The notes under the pieces are model-generated. The model did not search any database and was not told the DNA's origin. It saw only the letters and a program-made list of their open reading frames with translations. Position numbers and translations under genes: made by a program. Shown one piece after another: positions 1 to 6,638 of a stretch of DNA of 15,849 nt (its first letter is position 1; each line of letters begins with the position of its first letter). Location: positions 1 through 15,849 of the forward strand of contig CALBGO010000122.1 in the NCBI GenBank assembly GCA_937894585.1, in the 5' to 3' direction. The stretch is from an uncultured Eubacterium sp. Lineage in GTDB: Bacteria > Bacillota > Clostridia > Peptostreptococcales > Anaerovoracaceae.

Positions 1-11
1 CAATCTTATTA

Positions 12-57
12 AAAGGGAGGAGAAAAGCAGCACCGGCGCTGCTTCTCTCCTCCCTTT
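12..57 (-). terminator. Rho-independent terminator of the kinase-like/small protein operon
   Basis: Long inverted repeat: 12-31 pairs with 38-57 with a single mismatch (24/45) around a six-base loop. Read on the minus strand the stem ends in TTTT followed by an AT-rich stretch, 19 bases past the stop codon of the small membrane protein. The stem is strong enough to work in both directions, although the T run on the plus strand is short. Confidence 0.75.
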
Positions 58-75
58 ATCAATTCATCAGGAATT

Positions 76-303
76 TTAATTTTCCAGTTCTTCCTCTGCC
101 CAATCGTCGTTTGACCATTCTTCATCAGGCCAGTCTTCGTTGACAAAGATTTTTTTCATAATGCGGTCCATACCGATTACCAGTGTGGTTCCTGCCACAA
201 AACCGACTCCCAAAATTGCAAGGGCAGCCTTTGCTGCAGCGGAAGTTCCCTGCTTTTTCTTTTTTTCAGCCGCAGGCGGCTCCAGCGTATTTTTCTTTTT
301 CAT
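76..303 (-). CDS. Small single-pass membrane protein with acidic Trp-repeat tail
   Basis: A 75-residue protein that I do not recognise as a named family. The N-terminus is Lys-rich (two KKK runs before residue 18), followed by one hydrophobic segment at about residues 22-45 (Ala/Gly/Val/Ile). A very acidic C-terminal tail carries three pentads of the form [DE][DE]W at Trp58, Trp63 and Trp68. The positive N-terminus suggests it stays in the cytoplasm with the acidic tail outside, but topology is inferred. An AAGGGG ribosome binding site precedes the ATG. The gene starts only 11 bases after the stop of the cytidylate kinase-like gene, so the two are almost certainly co-transcribed and end at the terminator at 12-57. 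Function unknown; it could anchor or partner its neighbour, but nothing in the sequence proves that. Confidence 0.75.
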   Translation of the reverse strand: MKKKNTLEPPAAEKKKKQGTSAAAKAALAILGVGFVAGTTLVIGMDRIMKKIFVNEDWPDEEWSNDDWAEEELEN

Positions 304-314
304 TGTATTTCCCC

Positions 315-929
315 TTATTTATAAGTTCTTGTGTTAACATATTCCACAATCAGATTTGCAGCTTCTTCTTCCGTAATATAGCTGCTGTTGATTGCCAGGT
401 TGTAATTGGAGAACTGTCCCCATTTCTGACAGGTATGGTAATTGTAATAGTTTGCGCGAGCCTTGTCATAAGTATGTACCATTTCCTTTACTTTTGCGGG
501 ATCCACGCCGTAAGAATTTACGCAGCGGGCCATTCTGTCCTCCAGTTCCGCATAGATAAAGACATTGGTTACGCCCGGCATATCCTTGAGAATATAGTCA
601 GCGCATCTTCCGATGATAACGCCTTCTCCGCTTTCACCGATCTGATTGATAACATCAAACTGGGTCATAAAAAGCTTTTCATTAACGGAAACGGTTTCGC
701 TCATCAGACCTTCACCGAAATTCATAGCCGATGACAGACTGTAAGAAAAGCTGCTCTTGGCACGGAGCTCTGCGGTTTCGATGATTTCTCTGGAAAGCCC
801 GCTCTTCTCCATAGCCATATCTATAATTTCCTTATCGTAAAACGGCACACCGAGCCTCTCTGCGACCAGTTTTCCGATCACTCTGCCTCCGCTGCCGAAT
901 TCTCTGCTTATTGTAACAACCTTCTTCAT
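315..929 (-). CDS. Cytidylate kinase-like family protein
   Basis: A 204-residue P-loop kinase-like protein. Residues 5-25 hold TISREFGSGG followed by IGK and LAERLG-like residues, the glycine-rich nucleotide loop typical of the cytidylate kinase-like family (Pfam AAA_26/cytidylate kinase-2 group). A lid/NMP-like segment around IIGRCADYIL and the C-terminal motif W-x-x-x-x-NYNLAINSS also fit this family. True Cmk is somewhat longer and lies beside other genes, so this is a paralogue whose substrate is not established; many such proteins are annotated only by fold. It has its own promoter at 961-989 and a GGAAAGGAT-type ribosome binding site, and it leads a two-gene operon with the small membrane protein. 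Cytoplasmic: no signal peptide or membrane segment. Confidence 0.88.
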   Translation of the reverse strand: MKKVVTISREFGSGGRVIGKLVAERLGVPFYDKEIIDMAMEKSGLSREIIETAELRAKSSFSYSLSSAMNFGEGLMSETVSVNEKLFMTQFDVINQIGESGEGVIIGRCADYILKDMPGVTNVFIYAELEDRMARCVNSYGVDPAKVKEMVHTYDKARANYYNYHTCQKWGQFSNYNLAINSSYITEEEAANLIVEYVNTRTYK

Positions 930-960
930 AAAATCATCCTTTCCCTCTTTGGATATATAT

Positions 961-989
961 ATTATACCCTAAAACTCCCGTAAAGTGAA
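961..989 (-). promoter_or_regulatory. Promoter of the cytidylate kinase-like operon
   Basis: On the minus strand TTCACT (984-989), 17-base spacer, TATAAT (961-966), about 30 bases upstream of the ATG. This is a good housekeeping sigma-type match. The rest of the gap to 1089 holds a CCCCATGGGG palindrome (1016-1025) but no convincing terminator for the ABC operon that ends at 1090. Confidence 0.7.
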
Positions 990-1089
990 TATTTTTTTAT
1001 TCAAACGGTGTTAACCCCATGGGGACAGGGCTTCCGCGCAGAAATTCGGCAAGAAACATTCTCCGAAAAAATGTGACGCCGAAACCTGT

Positions 1090-2958
1090 TTACACTGCTT
1101 CTTCTCTCATTTCTTCAAACTGAGAATTATACAGATCCGCATAGAAGCCGCCCTGAGCCAGCAATTCCTCGTGACTGCCCTGCTCGATAATATCGCCTTC
1201 CTTCATCACCAGAATAAGATCGGCGTTTTTAATGGTGGACAGTCTGTGGGCAATGATAAAACTGGTTCTTCCTTCCATCAGATTATCCATTGCCTTCTGA
1301 ATCCGTTCCTCTGTACGGGTATCCACAGAAGAAGTCGCTTCATCCAGAATCAGAACCCGATTGTCCGCTAAAATAGCCCTTGCAATAGTGAGAAGCTGTT
1401 TCTGGCCCTGAGACACATTAGAAGCATCTTCGTTAAGTTCCATCTGATAACCTCCCGGCAGGGTTCTGATAAAATGGTCCGCATGGGCGGCTTTGGCTGC
1501 CTCGATGACTTCTTCATCAGAGGCGTCCTGTCTGCCGTACCTTATATTTTCCATAATACTGCCCTTAAACAGCCATGTATCCTGCAGCACCATGCCGAAA
1601 TGTTCCCGCAGATCGTGACGGTTGAACTTTCTAATATCGTATCCGTCCAGCGTAATTGAACCGGACTGTACATCATAAAAGCGCATCAGCAGTTTAACAA
1701 TAGTGGTTTTTCCCGCGCCGGTCGGTCCCACAATAGCGATTTTCTGACCCGGTTTTACATCAGCGCTGAAATCTTTGATAATCACCTGCTGCGGATTGTA
1801 ACCGAAACGGACATGATCGAAGCGCACAGCGCCCTCTGCCTCCTCCAATACGACAGTCTCCTCTGTATTTTCTGCTTCTTCCTCTTCCTCAAGAAATTCA
1901 AAGACGCGTTCCGATGCGGCAGTCATAGACTGTACCTGATTGATAACCTGCGCAATCTGCTGAATCGGCTGCGTAAAATTCTTGACATACTGTATAAAAG
2001 CCTGAATATCACCGATTCCGATGGTTCCCTTTATGGCAAGCAGTCCGCCCGAAATCGCCACGCCGGCATATCCCATATTTCCGACGAACATCATCAGAGG
2101 ATGCATCAGCCCGGATAAAAACTGGGACTTCCATGCAGAATCGTACAGCACTTTATTGGTCTCGTCAAATGCTGCAATCGTTTCTTCTTCTTTATTAAAA
2201 GCCTTGATTACCAGATGTCCCGCAAAGGTTTCCTCTATCTGACCGTTGATATTGCCGAGATATTTCTGCTGCGTTCTGAAATACCCCTGCGAGTGTTTCA
2301 CTACCGCTGACATCAGGATAGCCGAAACCGGCAGAATAATCAGCGCAATCAGCGTCATCAGAGGTGAAATGGAAAGCATCATTACGATAACACCGATAAT
2401 CGTAGCAACTGAGGTAATAATCTGTGTTACACTCTGATTCAATCCCTGTCCTAAAGTATCCACGTCGTTGGTGATTCTGGAAAGAACTTCGCCGTAAGTT
2501 CTGCTTTCAAAGTATTTCATCGGCATTCTGTTGATTTTTTCCGAAATTTCCTTTCGCATACGATAACATATCTTCTGAGTGATCCCGCTCATAATCCATC
2601 CCTGAATAAAGATAAATGCTGAGCTGACTGCATAAAGACCCAATGTCCAAAGCAGAATCACCATAATTCTGTCAAAGTCGATGCCGCCGGTTCCGCCGAT
2701 TTTCCGCATTAAACCTTCTGCAAGTTCTGTAGTCGCCCTGCCCATAACTTTCGGACCCATCACATTGAACACTGTGGACATTACCGCGAAAATCATTACA
2801 ATCATTACTGCAAATTTATATCTGCCGATATATGCAAGAAGTTTTCGAAAAGATTTTTTGAAGTCTTTTGCTTTTTCTCCGCCTGCCATACCGCCCATAG
2901 GTCCGTGTCCGCCCATGGGACCACGGCGTTTGTGTCTGAATTCTTTCTGTTCACTCAT
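1090..2958 (-). CDS. ABC exporter half-transporter, canonical ATPase subunit
   Basis: A 622-residue membrane-ATPase fusion of the multidrug/lipid exporter type. An N-terminal Gly/Met/His-rich leader (residues 13-27) precedes a six-helix transmembrane domain (about 45-335) and a nucleotide-binding domain (about 375-610). The ATPase motifs are intact: Walker A GPTGAGKT at 411-418, Q-loop Gln459, signature NVSQGQ at 514-519, Walker B VLILDE with catalytic Glu540, and switch His571. The signature departs from LSGGQ. The ATG lies directly against the stop of the upstream ABC gene, and its GGAGG ribosome binding site lies inside that gene, so translation is likely coupled. With the partner it should form a heterodimer of the BmrCD/LmrCD/TM287-288 kind. 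The substrate is unknown; drug or peptide/lipid export is inferred from the family and the MarR context. Confidence 0.93.
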   Translation of the reverse strand: MSEQKEFRHKRRGPMGGHGPMGGMAGGEKAKDFKKSFRKLLAYIGRYKFAVMIVMIFAVMSTVFNVMGPKVMGRATTELAEGLMRKIGGTGGIDFDRIMVILLWTLGLYAVSSAFIFIQGWIMSGITQKICYRMRKEISEKINRMPMKYFESRTYGEVLSRITNDVDTLGQGLNQSVTQIITSVATIIGVIVMMLSISPLMTLIALIILPVSAILMSAVVKHSQGYFRTQQKYLGNINGQIEETFAGHLVIKAFNKEEETIAAFDETNKVLYDSAWKSQFLSGLMHPLMMFVGNMGYAGVAISGGLLAIKGTIGIGDIQAFIQYVKNFTQPIQQIAQVINQVQSMTAASERVFEFLEEEEEAENTEETVVLEEAEGAVRFDHVRFGYNPQQVIIKDFSADVKPGQKIAIVGPTGAGKTTIVKLLMRFYDVQSGSITLDGYDIRKFNRHDLREHFGMVLQDTWLFKGSIMENIRYGRQDASDEEVIEAAKAAHADHFIRTLPGGYQMELNEDASNVSQGQKQLLTIARAILADNRVLILDEATSSVDTRTEERIQKAMDNLMEGRTSFIIAHRLSTIKNADLILVMKEGDIIEQGSHEELLAQGGFYADLYNSQFEEMREEAV

Positions 2959-5328
2959 CTATTTCACCTCCTGTTCGGTCTGCAGCTGACTGTCCTCTGC
3001 CCCGGAAGAGCGCGCAGCCGTTCGGGATAGGTCTCCCAGTTCTTTTTCGGAAAGCTGCGATTTTGCAATCTGCCGGTAAACTTCGCAGGTCTGAAGCAGT
3101 TCTTCATGAGTTCCCCTGCCTGCAATTTCTCCGTCATCCAATACCAGAATCTGATCTGCATGAAGAATTGTGCTGATTCTTTGTGCCACCACGATTTCAG
3201 CGGCGTCTTTGACGCGCTCTTCCAAAGCTTTGCGAAGCTTCGCATCGGTCTTCATATCCAAAGCGGAGAAACTGTCGTCAAAAACGAAAACTTTCGGATT
3301 CTTTGCAATGGCTCTTGCAATGGCAAGACGCTGTTTCTGTCCGCCGGACACATTGCTGCCGCCCTGTGCAATATAGCTGTCATAACGGTCTTCTTTTTCT
3401 TCGATAAAGTCCGCAGCCTGCGCAATTTCCGCAGCTTCCCTGATTTCATCATCGGAAGCTGCAGGATTTCCGAAACGCAGGTTGGACGCAACGGTCCCTG
3501 CAAACAGGACCCCCTTCTGCGGTACAAAACCGATTTCGCCCCGCAAGTCTTTCAGAGAAAGGTTTCTGATATCTTCGCCGTCCAGAGAAATCTGCCCTTC
3601 AGTCACATCATAGAACCTTGGAATCAGATTTACCAAAGTGGATTTTCCCGCGCCGGTACTTCCGATTATAGCAGTCACTTTTCCCGGCTCTGCCCGAAAA
3701 CTGATATTGTGAAGCACATCCTCGTCTGCTCCGGGATAACGGAAAGAAACATCTTTGAATTCCAGCACACCTTTACAGCCGCCTAAAAATTTCGCCTCAC
3801 CCGGTTCTTCCACAGAAGAGCGGGTATCCAGAACTTCTTCAATACGCTCCGCCGCAACGCCTGCCCGCGGCAGCATAATCGACATCATCGTCAGCATCAG
3901 AAAAGACATAACAATCAGCATAGAATAAGTAATAAAAGCAGTCATATTTCCAACCTGCAGCACGCCGCTGTCGATTCTGTGCGCGGAAACCCACATAATG
4001 ACGATTACCAGACAGTTCATAATCAGCATCATTCCCGGCATCATAAAAGTCATCACCCGGTTGGTAAACAGCTGTGTTTTCTGCAGCGCCCGATTTGCGC
4101 TGTCAAAGCGTTCTTCTTCGGTCTTTTCGCGGCCGAATGCCCGGATAACGGAAAGTCCCGTCAAAATTTCACGAGATACCAGATTCAGATTGTCAACCAG
4201 CGTCTGCATCAATTTGAATTTCGGCATAGTAATAGATACCAACACCAGGACAAAGCCCAAAATGACCAAAAGCGCCATTGCAATAATATAACCCATACCG
4301 GCTCCGGTCTCCGCAACTTTATACACGCCTCCGATTCCGATAATCGGCGCATAAAGCACCATTCGCAGCATCATAGTTGTTACCATCTGAATCTGCTGCA
4401 CATCGTTGGTGCTTCTGATAATCAGAGACGCCGTGGAAAATTTGTCGATTTCGGCATTGGAAAATCCCACAACATTGCGGAATACCCTGTCTCTCAAATC
4501 ACGGCCTACACCTGCGCCAACCTTTGCCGCCAGATAGGAAATCCCGAATGCCGCCAGCAGCATAACCGCAGCCATAAGAAACATACGGAATCCCGCCTGC
4601 CAGAGATATACGGTCTGCATATGATCCACATCAACTCCCGCAGCTTTATCACAGGAAACGGCGTAAGCTATACCCATGGATTTCAGCGTATCTTCTCCGA
4701 TGGATTCCATGGTATTTTCCATTTCTTTTCTTGCATCCGAAACCATACTGTCATCCATCTGTCCCCGTGAAATCATCTGCTCCATCAAAGGACGCATATC
4801 CACATAGGTAGCCTGTTTGCCTTCTTCGTTTTCAGCCGTAAAAGTATCGATATCGATCTGCATCAGGTTTTCGATTTCTTCAATGGACATATCGGAAATC
4901 CGCCCTGCAAACTGTGCAGTCTGCGGATTTCCTTTCATAGACTCCGCCACTGTTTCACGAAAATCATCTTCTCCCATATGTCCCAGCTGATAGGTCAGAA
5001 CGACCGAAGTCATCAGCTTTTCGTCAGCATCCTTCAGCTTATCTTCATCGTCTGTATTCAGAACATAAGTATCGCCGTCTTCGTTATAAAGTTCATTCCA
5101 AAGCTGCGCCTCGTCTTCGTCCATAAAAATCTGCGCCTCCCGAAATTCCTTCGAAGTGATTTTTTCAGGCACAATATGTTCCACCCCGCTGTTTTGAATT
5201 CCCACATCGATAATATCTGAAGTATACTGCGGCAGTGCCAGATCACAGTAAGCCTGCACCGACAGCAGCAATACAATCAGAATCATAGATTTCCAATAGG
5301 GAATCAGGTTTTTAAAAATTCTCTTCAT
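2959..5328 (-). CDS. ABC exporter half-transporter with degenerate ATP site and large outer domain
   Basis: A 789-residue membrane-ATPase fusion, longer than the usual 570-670 for this family. The extra length is mainly an acidic, soluble segment of about 190 residues (roughly 48-238) between transmembrane helix 1 (about 14-34) and helix 2 (about 244-268), which should face outside. The remaining helices run to about 485 and the ATPase domain from about 520 to 755. Walker A is GSTGAGKS (556-563), Q-loop Gln604, signature NVSGGQ (659-664). Walker B ends FDD, so Asp685 replaces the catalytic Glu, and Gln716 replaces the switch His. These changes mark the degenerate-site subunit of heterodimeric exporters. 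BmrD of Bacillus is a known relative with an extracellular insert. It lies 49 bases after the MarR gene, with a GGGGG-type ribosome binding site, and abuts its partner gene. Confidence 0.93.
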   Translation of the reverse strand: MKRIFKNLIPYWKSMILIVLLLSVQAYCDLALPQYTSDIIDVGIQNSGVEHIVPEKITSKEFREAQIFMDEDEAQLWNELYNEDGDTYVLNTDDEDKLKDADEKLMTSVVLTYQLGHMGEDDFRETVAESMKGNPQTAQFAGRISDMSIEEIENLMQIDIDTFTAENEEGKQATYVDMRPLMEQMISRGQMDDSMVSDARKEMENTMESIGEDTLKSMGIAYAVSCDKAAGVDVDHMQTVYLWQAGFRMFLMAAVMLLAAFGISYLAAKVGAGVGRDLRDRVFRNVVGFSNAEIDKFSTASLIIRSTNDVQQIQMVTTMMLRMVLYAPIIGIGGVYKVAETGAGMGYIIAMALLVILGFVLVLVSITMPKFKLMQTLVDNLNLVSREILTGLSVIRAFGREKTEEERFDSANRALQKTQLFTNRVMTFMMPGMMLIMNCLVIVIMWVSAHRIDSGVLQVGNMTAFITYSMLIVMSFLMLTMMSIMLPRAGVAAERIEEVLDTRSSVEEPGEAKFLGGCKGVLEFKDVSFRYPGADEDVLHNISFRAEPGKVTAIIGSTGAGKSTLVNLIPRFYDVTEGQISLDGEDIRNLSLKDLRGEIGFVPQKGVLFAGTVASNLRFGNPAASDDEIREAAEIAQAADFIEEKEDRYDSYIAQGGSNVSGGQKQRLAIARAIAKNPKVFVFDDSFSALDMKTDAKLRKALEERVKDAAEIVVAQRISTILHADQILVLDDGEIAGRGTHEELLQTCEVYRQIAKSQLSEKELGDLSRTAARSSGAEDSQLQTEQEVK

Positions 5329-5377
5329 AGTCTTTCCCCCTTCTTGTCTGTTTTTTTATCTGTCTTATAGTCTCTCT

Positions 5378-6007
5378 TCATTTACCGATTTTCCCATCCT
5401 TATTATCCGTGTATCTCCGTTTTTCGATTTCGCATCTGGAGGTTTCGAGAAACTGTTTCAGATATCCGTTCATCTTCTGCATAGTTTCTTCGCCCATATT
5501 GCCGAAAACCGCATCGGCAAATCCTTCCATAATATTGTCGATTTCTCTGTTAATCGAAAATCCTGCCTCCGTCAAAGATACGAAGGTGTTTCTTCGGTCC
5601 TCTTTATCTACAGTTCTTTCTATAAAGCCTTTCTGTTCCAGGGTGCGCAAGGTTCTGGAAACAGCAGGCGCAGGCACATGGGACTTTTTTACCAGCCACG
5701 ATACCTTGACGCCCTCGCAGAAGTTTTTCGGCGTATCCTTATCGGCAGAATCTTCTTCCGTACCTGCATCCGCCAAGCTTCCCGCAGCACCTCTGCCTGC
5801 AGGATTTCCGCCACACTTTCCACTTTCTGTTTCAGCGCGCTCTGCGTTACATTCCGCGAAAGAAGCCGCCTCGCTTTCTATTCTGTGCTGTATCATCTTC
5901 AGCAGACTGAACTCGCCGTGGGAAATCTCCGCCGGCAGCATACAGGCAATATTCAGCTTCCTGAAAGAGTCCATAATCTCTATAAATTCTCGCTGTTCCG
6001 CTTTCAT
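5378..6007 (-). CDS. MarR-family transcriptional regulator with internal low-complexity insert
   Basis: A 209-residue regulator heading the ABC exporter operon. The start is the ATG at 6005-6007, which has a GGAGG site seven bases upstream; an in-frame ATG nine codons earlier (6034) lacks a comparable site. The winged helix is clear: recognition region VPAPAVSRTLRTLEQKG (about 111-127), then wing residues DKEDRRNTFVSLTEAG (134-149), then a dimerisation helix. The protein is longer than the usual 140-160 because a Glu/Ala/Gly/Ser-rich, probably disordered segment (about 43-96) separates the first helices from the HTH. Known family role: a dimer that represses its own operon and is released by small ligands. 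Here it probably controls both exporter genes through the palindrome at 6091-6113. The ligand is unknown. Confidence 0.87.
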   Translation of the reverse strand: MKAEQREFIEIMDSFRKLNIACMLPAEISHGEFSLLKMIQHRIESEAASFAECNAERAETESGKCGGNPAGRGAAGSLADAGTEEDSADKDTPKNFCEGVKVSWLVKKSHVPAPAVSRTLRTLEQKGFIERTVDKEDRRNTFVSLTEAGFSINREIDNIMEGFADAVFGNMGEETMQKMNGYLKQFLETSRCEIEKRRYTDNKDGKIGK

Positions 6008-6090
6008 AAAATCCTCCGTTCCGCCGCCGCACATACAAAAATCATCTCATACCATACTATGCACACTCCGGCATCATTATTACCAGAAGC

Positions 6091-6113
6091 AATATTTAAC
6101 ACTGTTAATTATT
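6091..6113. promoter_or_regulatory. Probable MarR operator palindrome
   Basis: A 23-base near-perfect palindrome. The core TTAACACTGTTAA (6096-6108) is perfect around its centre, and four more pairs (6091-6094 with 6110-6113) extend it past one mismatch. It lies about 8-30 bases downstream of the predicted start point of the MarR promoter, a position where a bound dimer would block transcription. Size and symmetry suit a MarR dimer; the assignment is inferred from location. Confidence 0.6.
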
Positions 6114-6127
6114 TTCAAACGAAACTT

Positions 6128-6156
6128 ATTTTAGCACCGGAAATAAAAGAAGTCAA
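6128..6156 (-). promoter_or_regulatory. Promoter of the marR-ABC exporter operon
   Basis: On the minus strand TTGACT (6151-6156), 17-base spacer, TAAAAT (6128-6133), with a TG one base before the -10 (extended -10). This would give a 5' leader of about 115 bases that contains the palindrome at 6091-6113. Confidence 0.7.
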
Positions 6157-6259
6157 TGGAAATTATATGAAAAAAATGTATACATAACGAAGGCAACGGA
6201 ATTTCCCCGTGACCGAATCCTGCTGACACTGCTGTTCCTACTAACTCTGCTGCTCGAAC

Positions 6260-6287
6260 GATCAAATGATAAAATGATCAAATGACC
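6260..6287. repeat. Three tandem AAATGA-type octamers
   Basis: AAATGATA (6264-6271), AAATGATC (6272-6279) and AAATGACC (6280-6287) stand head to tail. Seen another way, GATCAAATGA occurs at 6260-6269 and again at 6276-6285. The octamers resemble the AAATGACA units of the array starting 20 bases downstream and may be diverged copies. The stretch 6157-6259 before it shows only a 10-base palindrome (ATGTATACAT, 6176-6185). Confidence 0.5.
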
Positions 6288-6307
6288 TAATCTCTTCTGA
6301 ACAGGCA

Positions 6308-6412
6308 AAATGACATAATCCTATCAAATAAATCGTCTTTGTGTCATTTCAAAGAAAATCATAAAGCGCAAAATGACAGGTCTGCCTCAAAATCAGGAGT
6401 AACCTGTCATTT
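6308..6412. repeat. Alternating AAATGACA array, group 1 (four copies)
   Basis: Exact octamers AAATGACA at 6308-6315 and 6371-6378 and the reverse complement TGTCATTT at 6342-6349 and 6405-6412. Start-to-start distances are 34, 29 and 34. Units 3 and 4 extend to a perfect 12-base inverted repeat (6370-6381 with 6402-6413), followed on the plus strand by a T run (6410-6415), so this hairpin resembles a terminator, although no plus-strand gene lies upstream. The spacers share no obvious sequence. No open reading frame explains the region. Confidence 0.7.
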
Positions 6413-6528
6413 TTTACGCGTCTTTTACGCCCTTGCCCTTTTATTGATTCTATATTTCTTACTTTTATTCCATTTTATCCCATATCTGTCGAGCATGGAT
6501 GCATAACTATTTTATCTTACTGCCGATT

Positions 6529-6633
6529 TTATGACACAACCCCTTCCTATCGCGGACAAGTGTGTCATTTTTGGCAGCACGATAAAAATTAAAATGACAC
6601 ACTTAGTATGCATCTCAACCAAATGTGTCATTT
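6529..6633. repeat. Alternating AAATGACA array, group 2 (four copies)
   Basis: TTATGACA (6529-6536, two mismatches), TGTCATTT (6563-6570), AAATGACA (6592-6599) and TGTCATTT (6626-6633). Start-to-start distances are 34, 29 and 34, identical to group 1, and every unit lies exactly 221 bases from its group 1 counterpart. Units 6 and 7 extend to a perfect 14-base inverted repeat (6558-6571 with 6591-6604). Units 5 and 6 sit in a longer imperfect inverted repeat (about 6510-6538 with 6561-6592). The stretch 6416-6509 between the groups shows no clear further copy. Confidence 0.7.
6581..6633 (-). terminator. Possible aspartokinase terminator formed by array units 7 and 8
   Basis: Read on the minus strand, 6624-6633 pairs with 6592-6601 (10 pairs, 22-base loop) and is followed by a TTTTAATTTTT-like tract down to 6581, starting six bases past the aspartokinase stop. 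The T tract fits an intrinsic terminator, but the stem is AT-rich and the loop long, and unit 7 can instead pair with unit 6. Confidence 0.45.
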
Positions 6634-6638
6634 CTCAA

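Noticed and set aside
1000..1089. Intrinsic terminator after the ABC operon
   Set aside because: The CCCCATGGGG palindrome (1016-1025) and a short ACATT/AATGT stem (near 1055-1075) exist, but neither is followed by a T run on the minus strand, so no terminator is called.
3979..4770. Long open frame of 263 codons on the plus strand
   Set aside because: It lies wholly antisense to the ABC exporter gene, has no ribosome binding site, and its His/Gln/Asn/Ser-rich product looks like a shadow of a real gene. The same holds for the plus-strand frames at 183-734, 3106-3786, 5409-6134 and 11058-11684.
6008..6034. Upstream ATG start for the MarR gene
   Set aside because: The internal ATG at 6005-6007 has a GGAGG site at ideal spacing, while the upstream ATG has none of comparable quality; the extra nine residues (MCGGG...) do not resemble MarR starts.
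6510..6592. Insertion sequence or MITE with defined ends
   Set aside because: The imperfect inverted repeat is real, but no target-site duplication or transposase remnant could be seen, so it is reported only as part of the repeat array.
6308..6633. CRISPR array
   Set aside because: The repeated unit is only 8-14 bases, alternates in orientation and has two spacer lengths (26 and 21 bases) rather than one; no cas genes are present.
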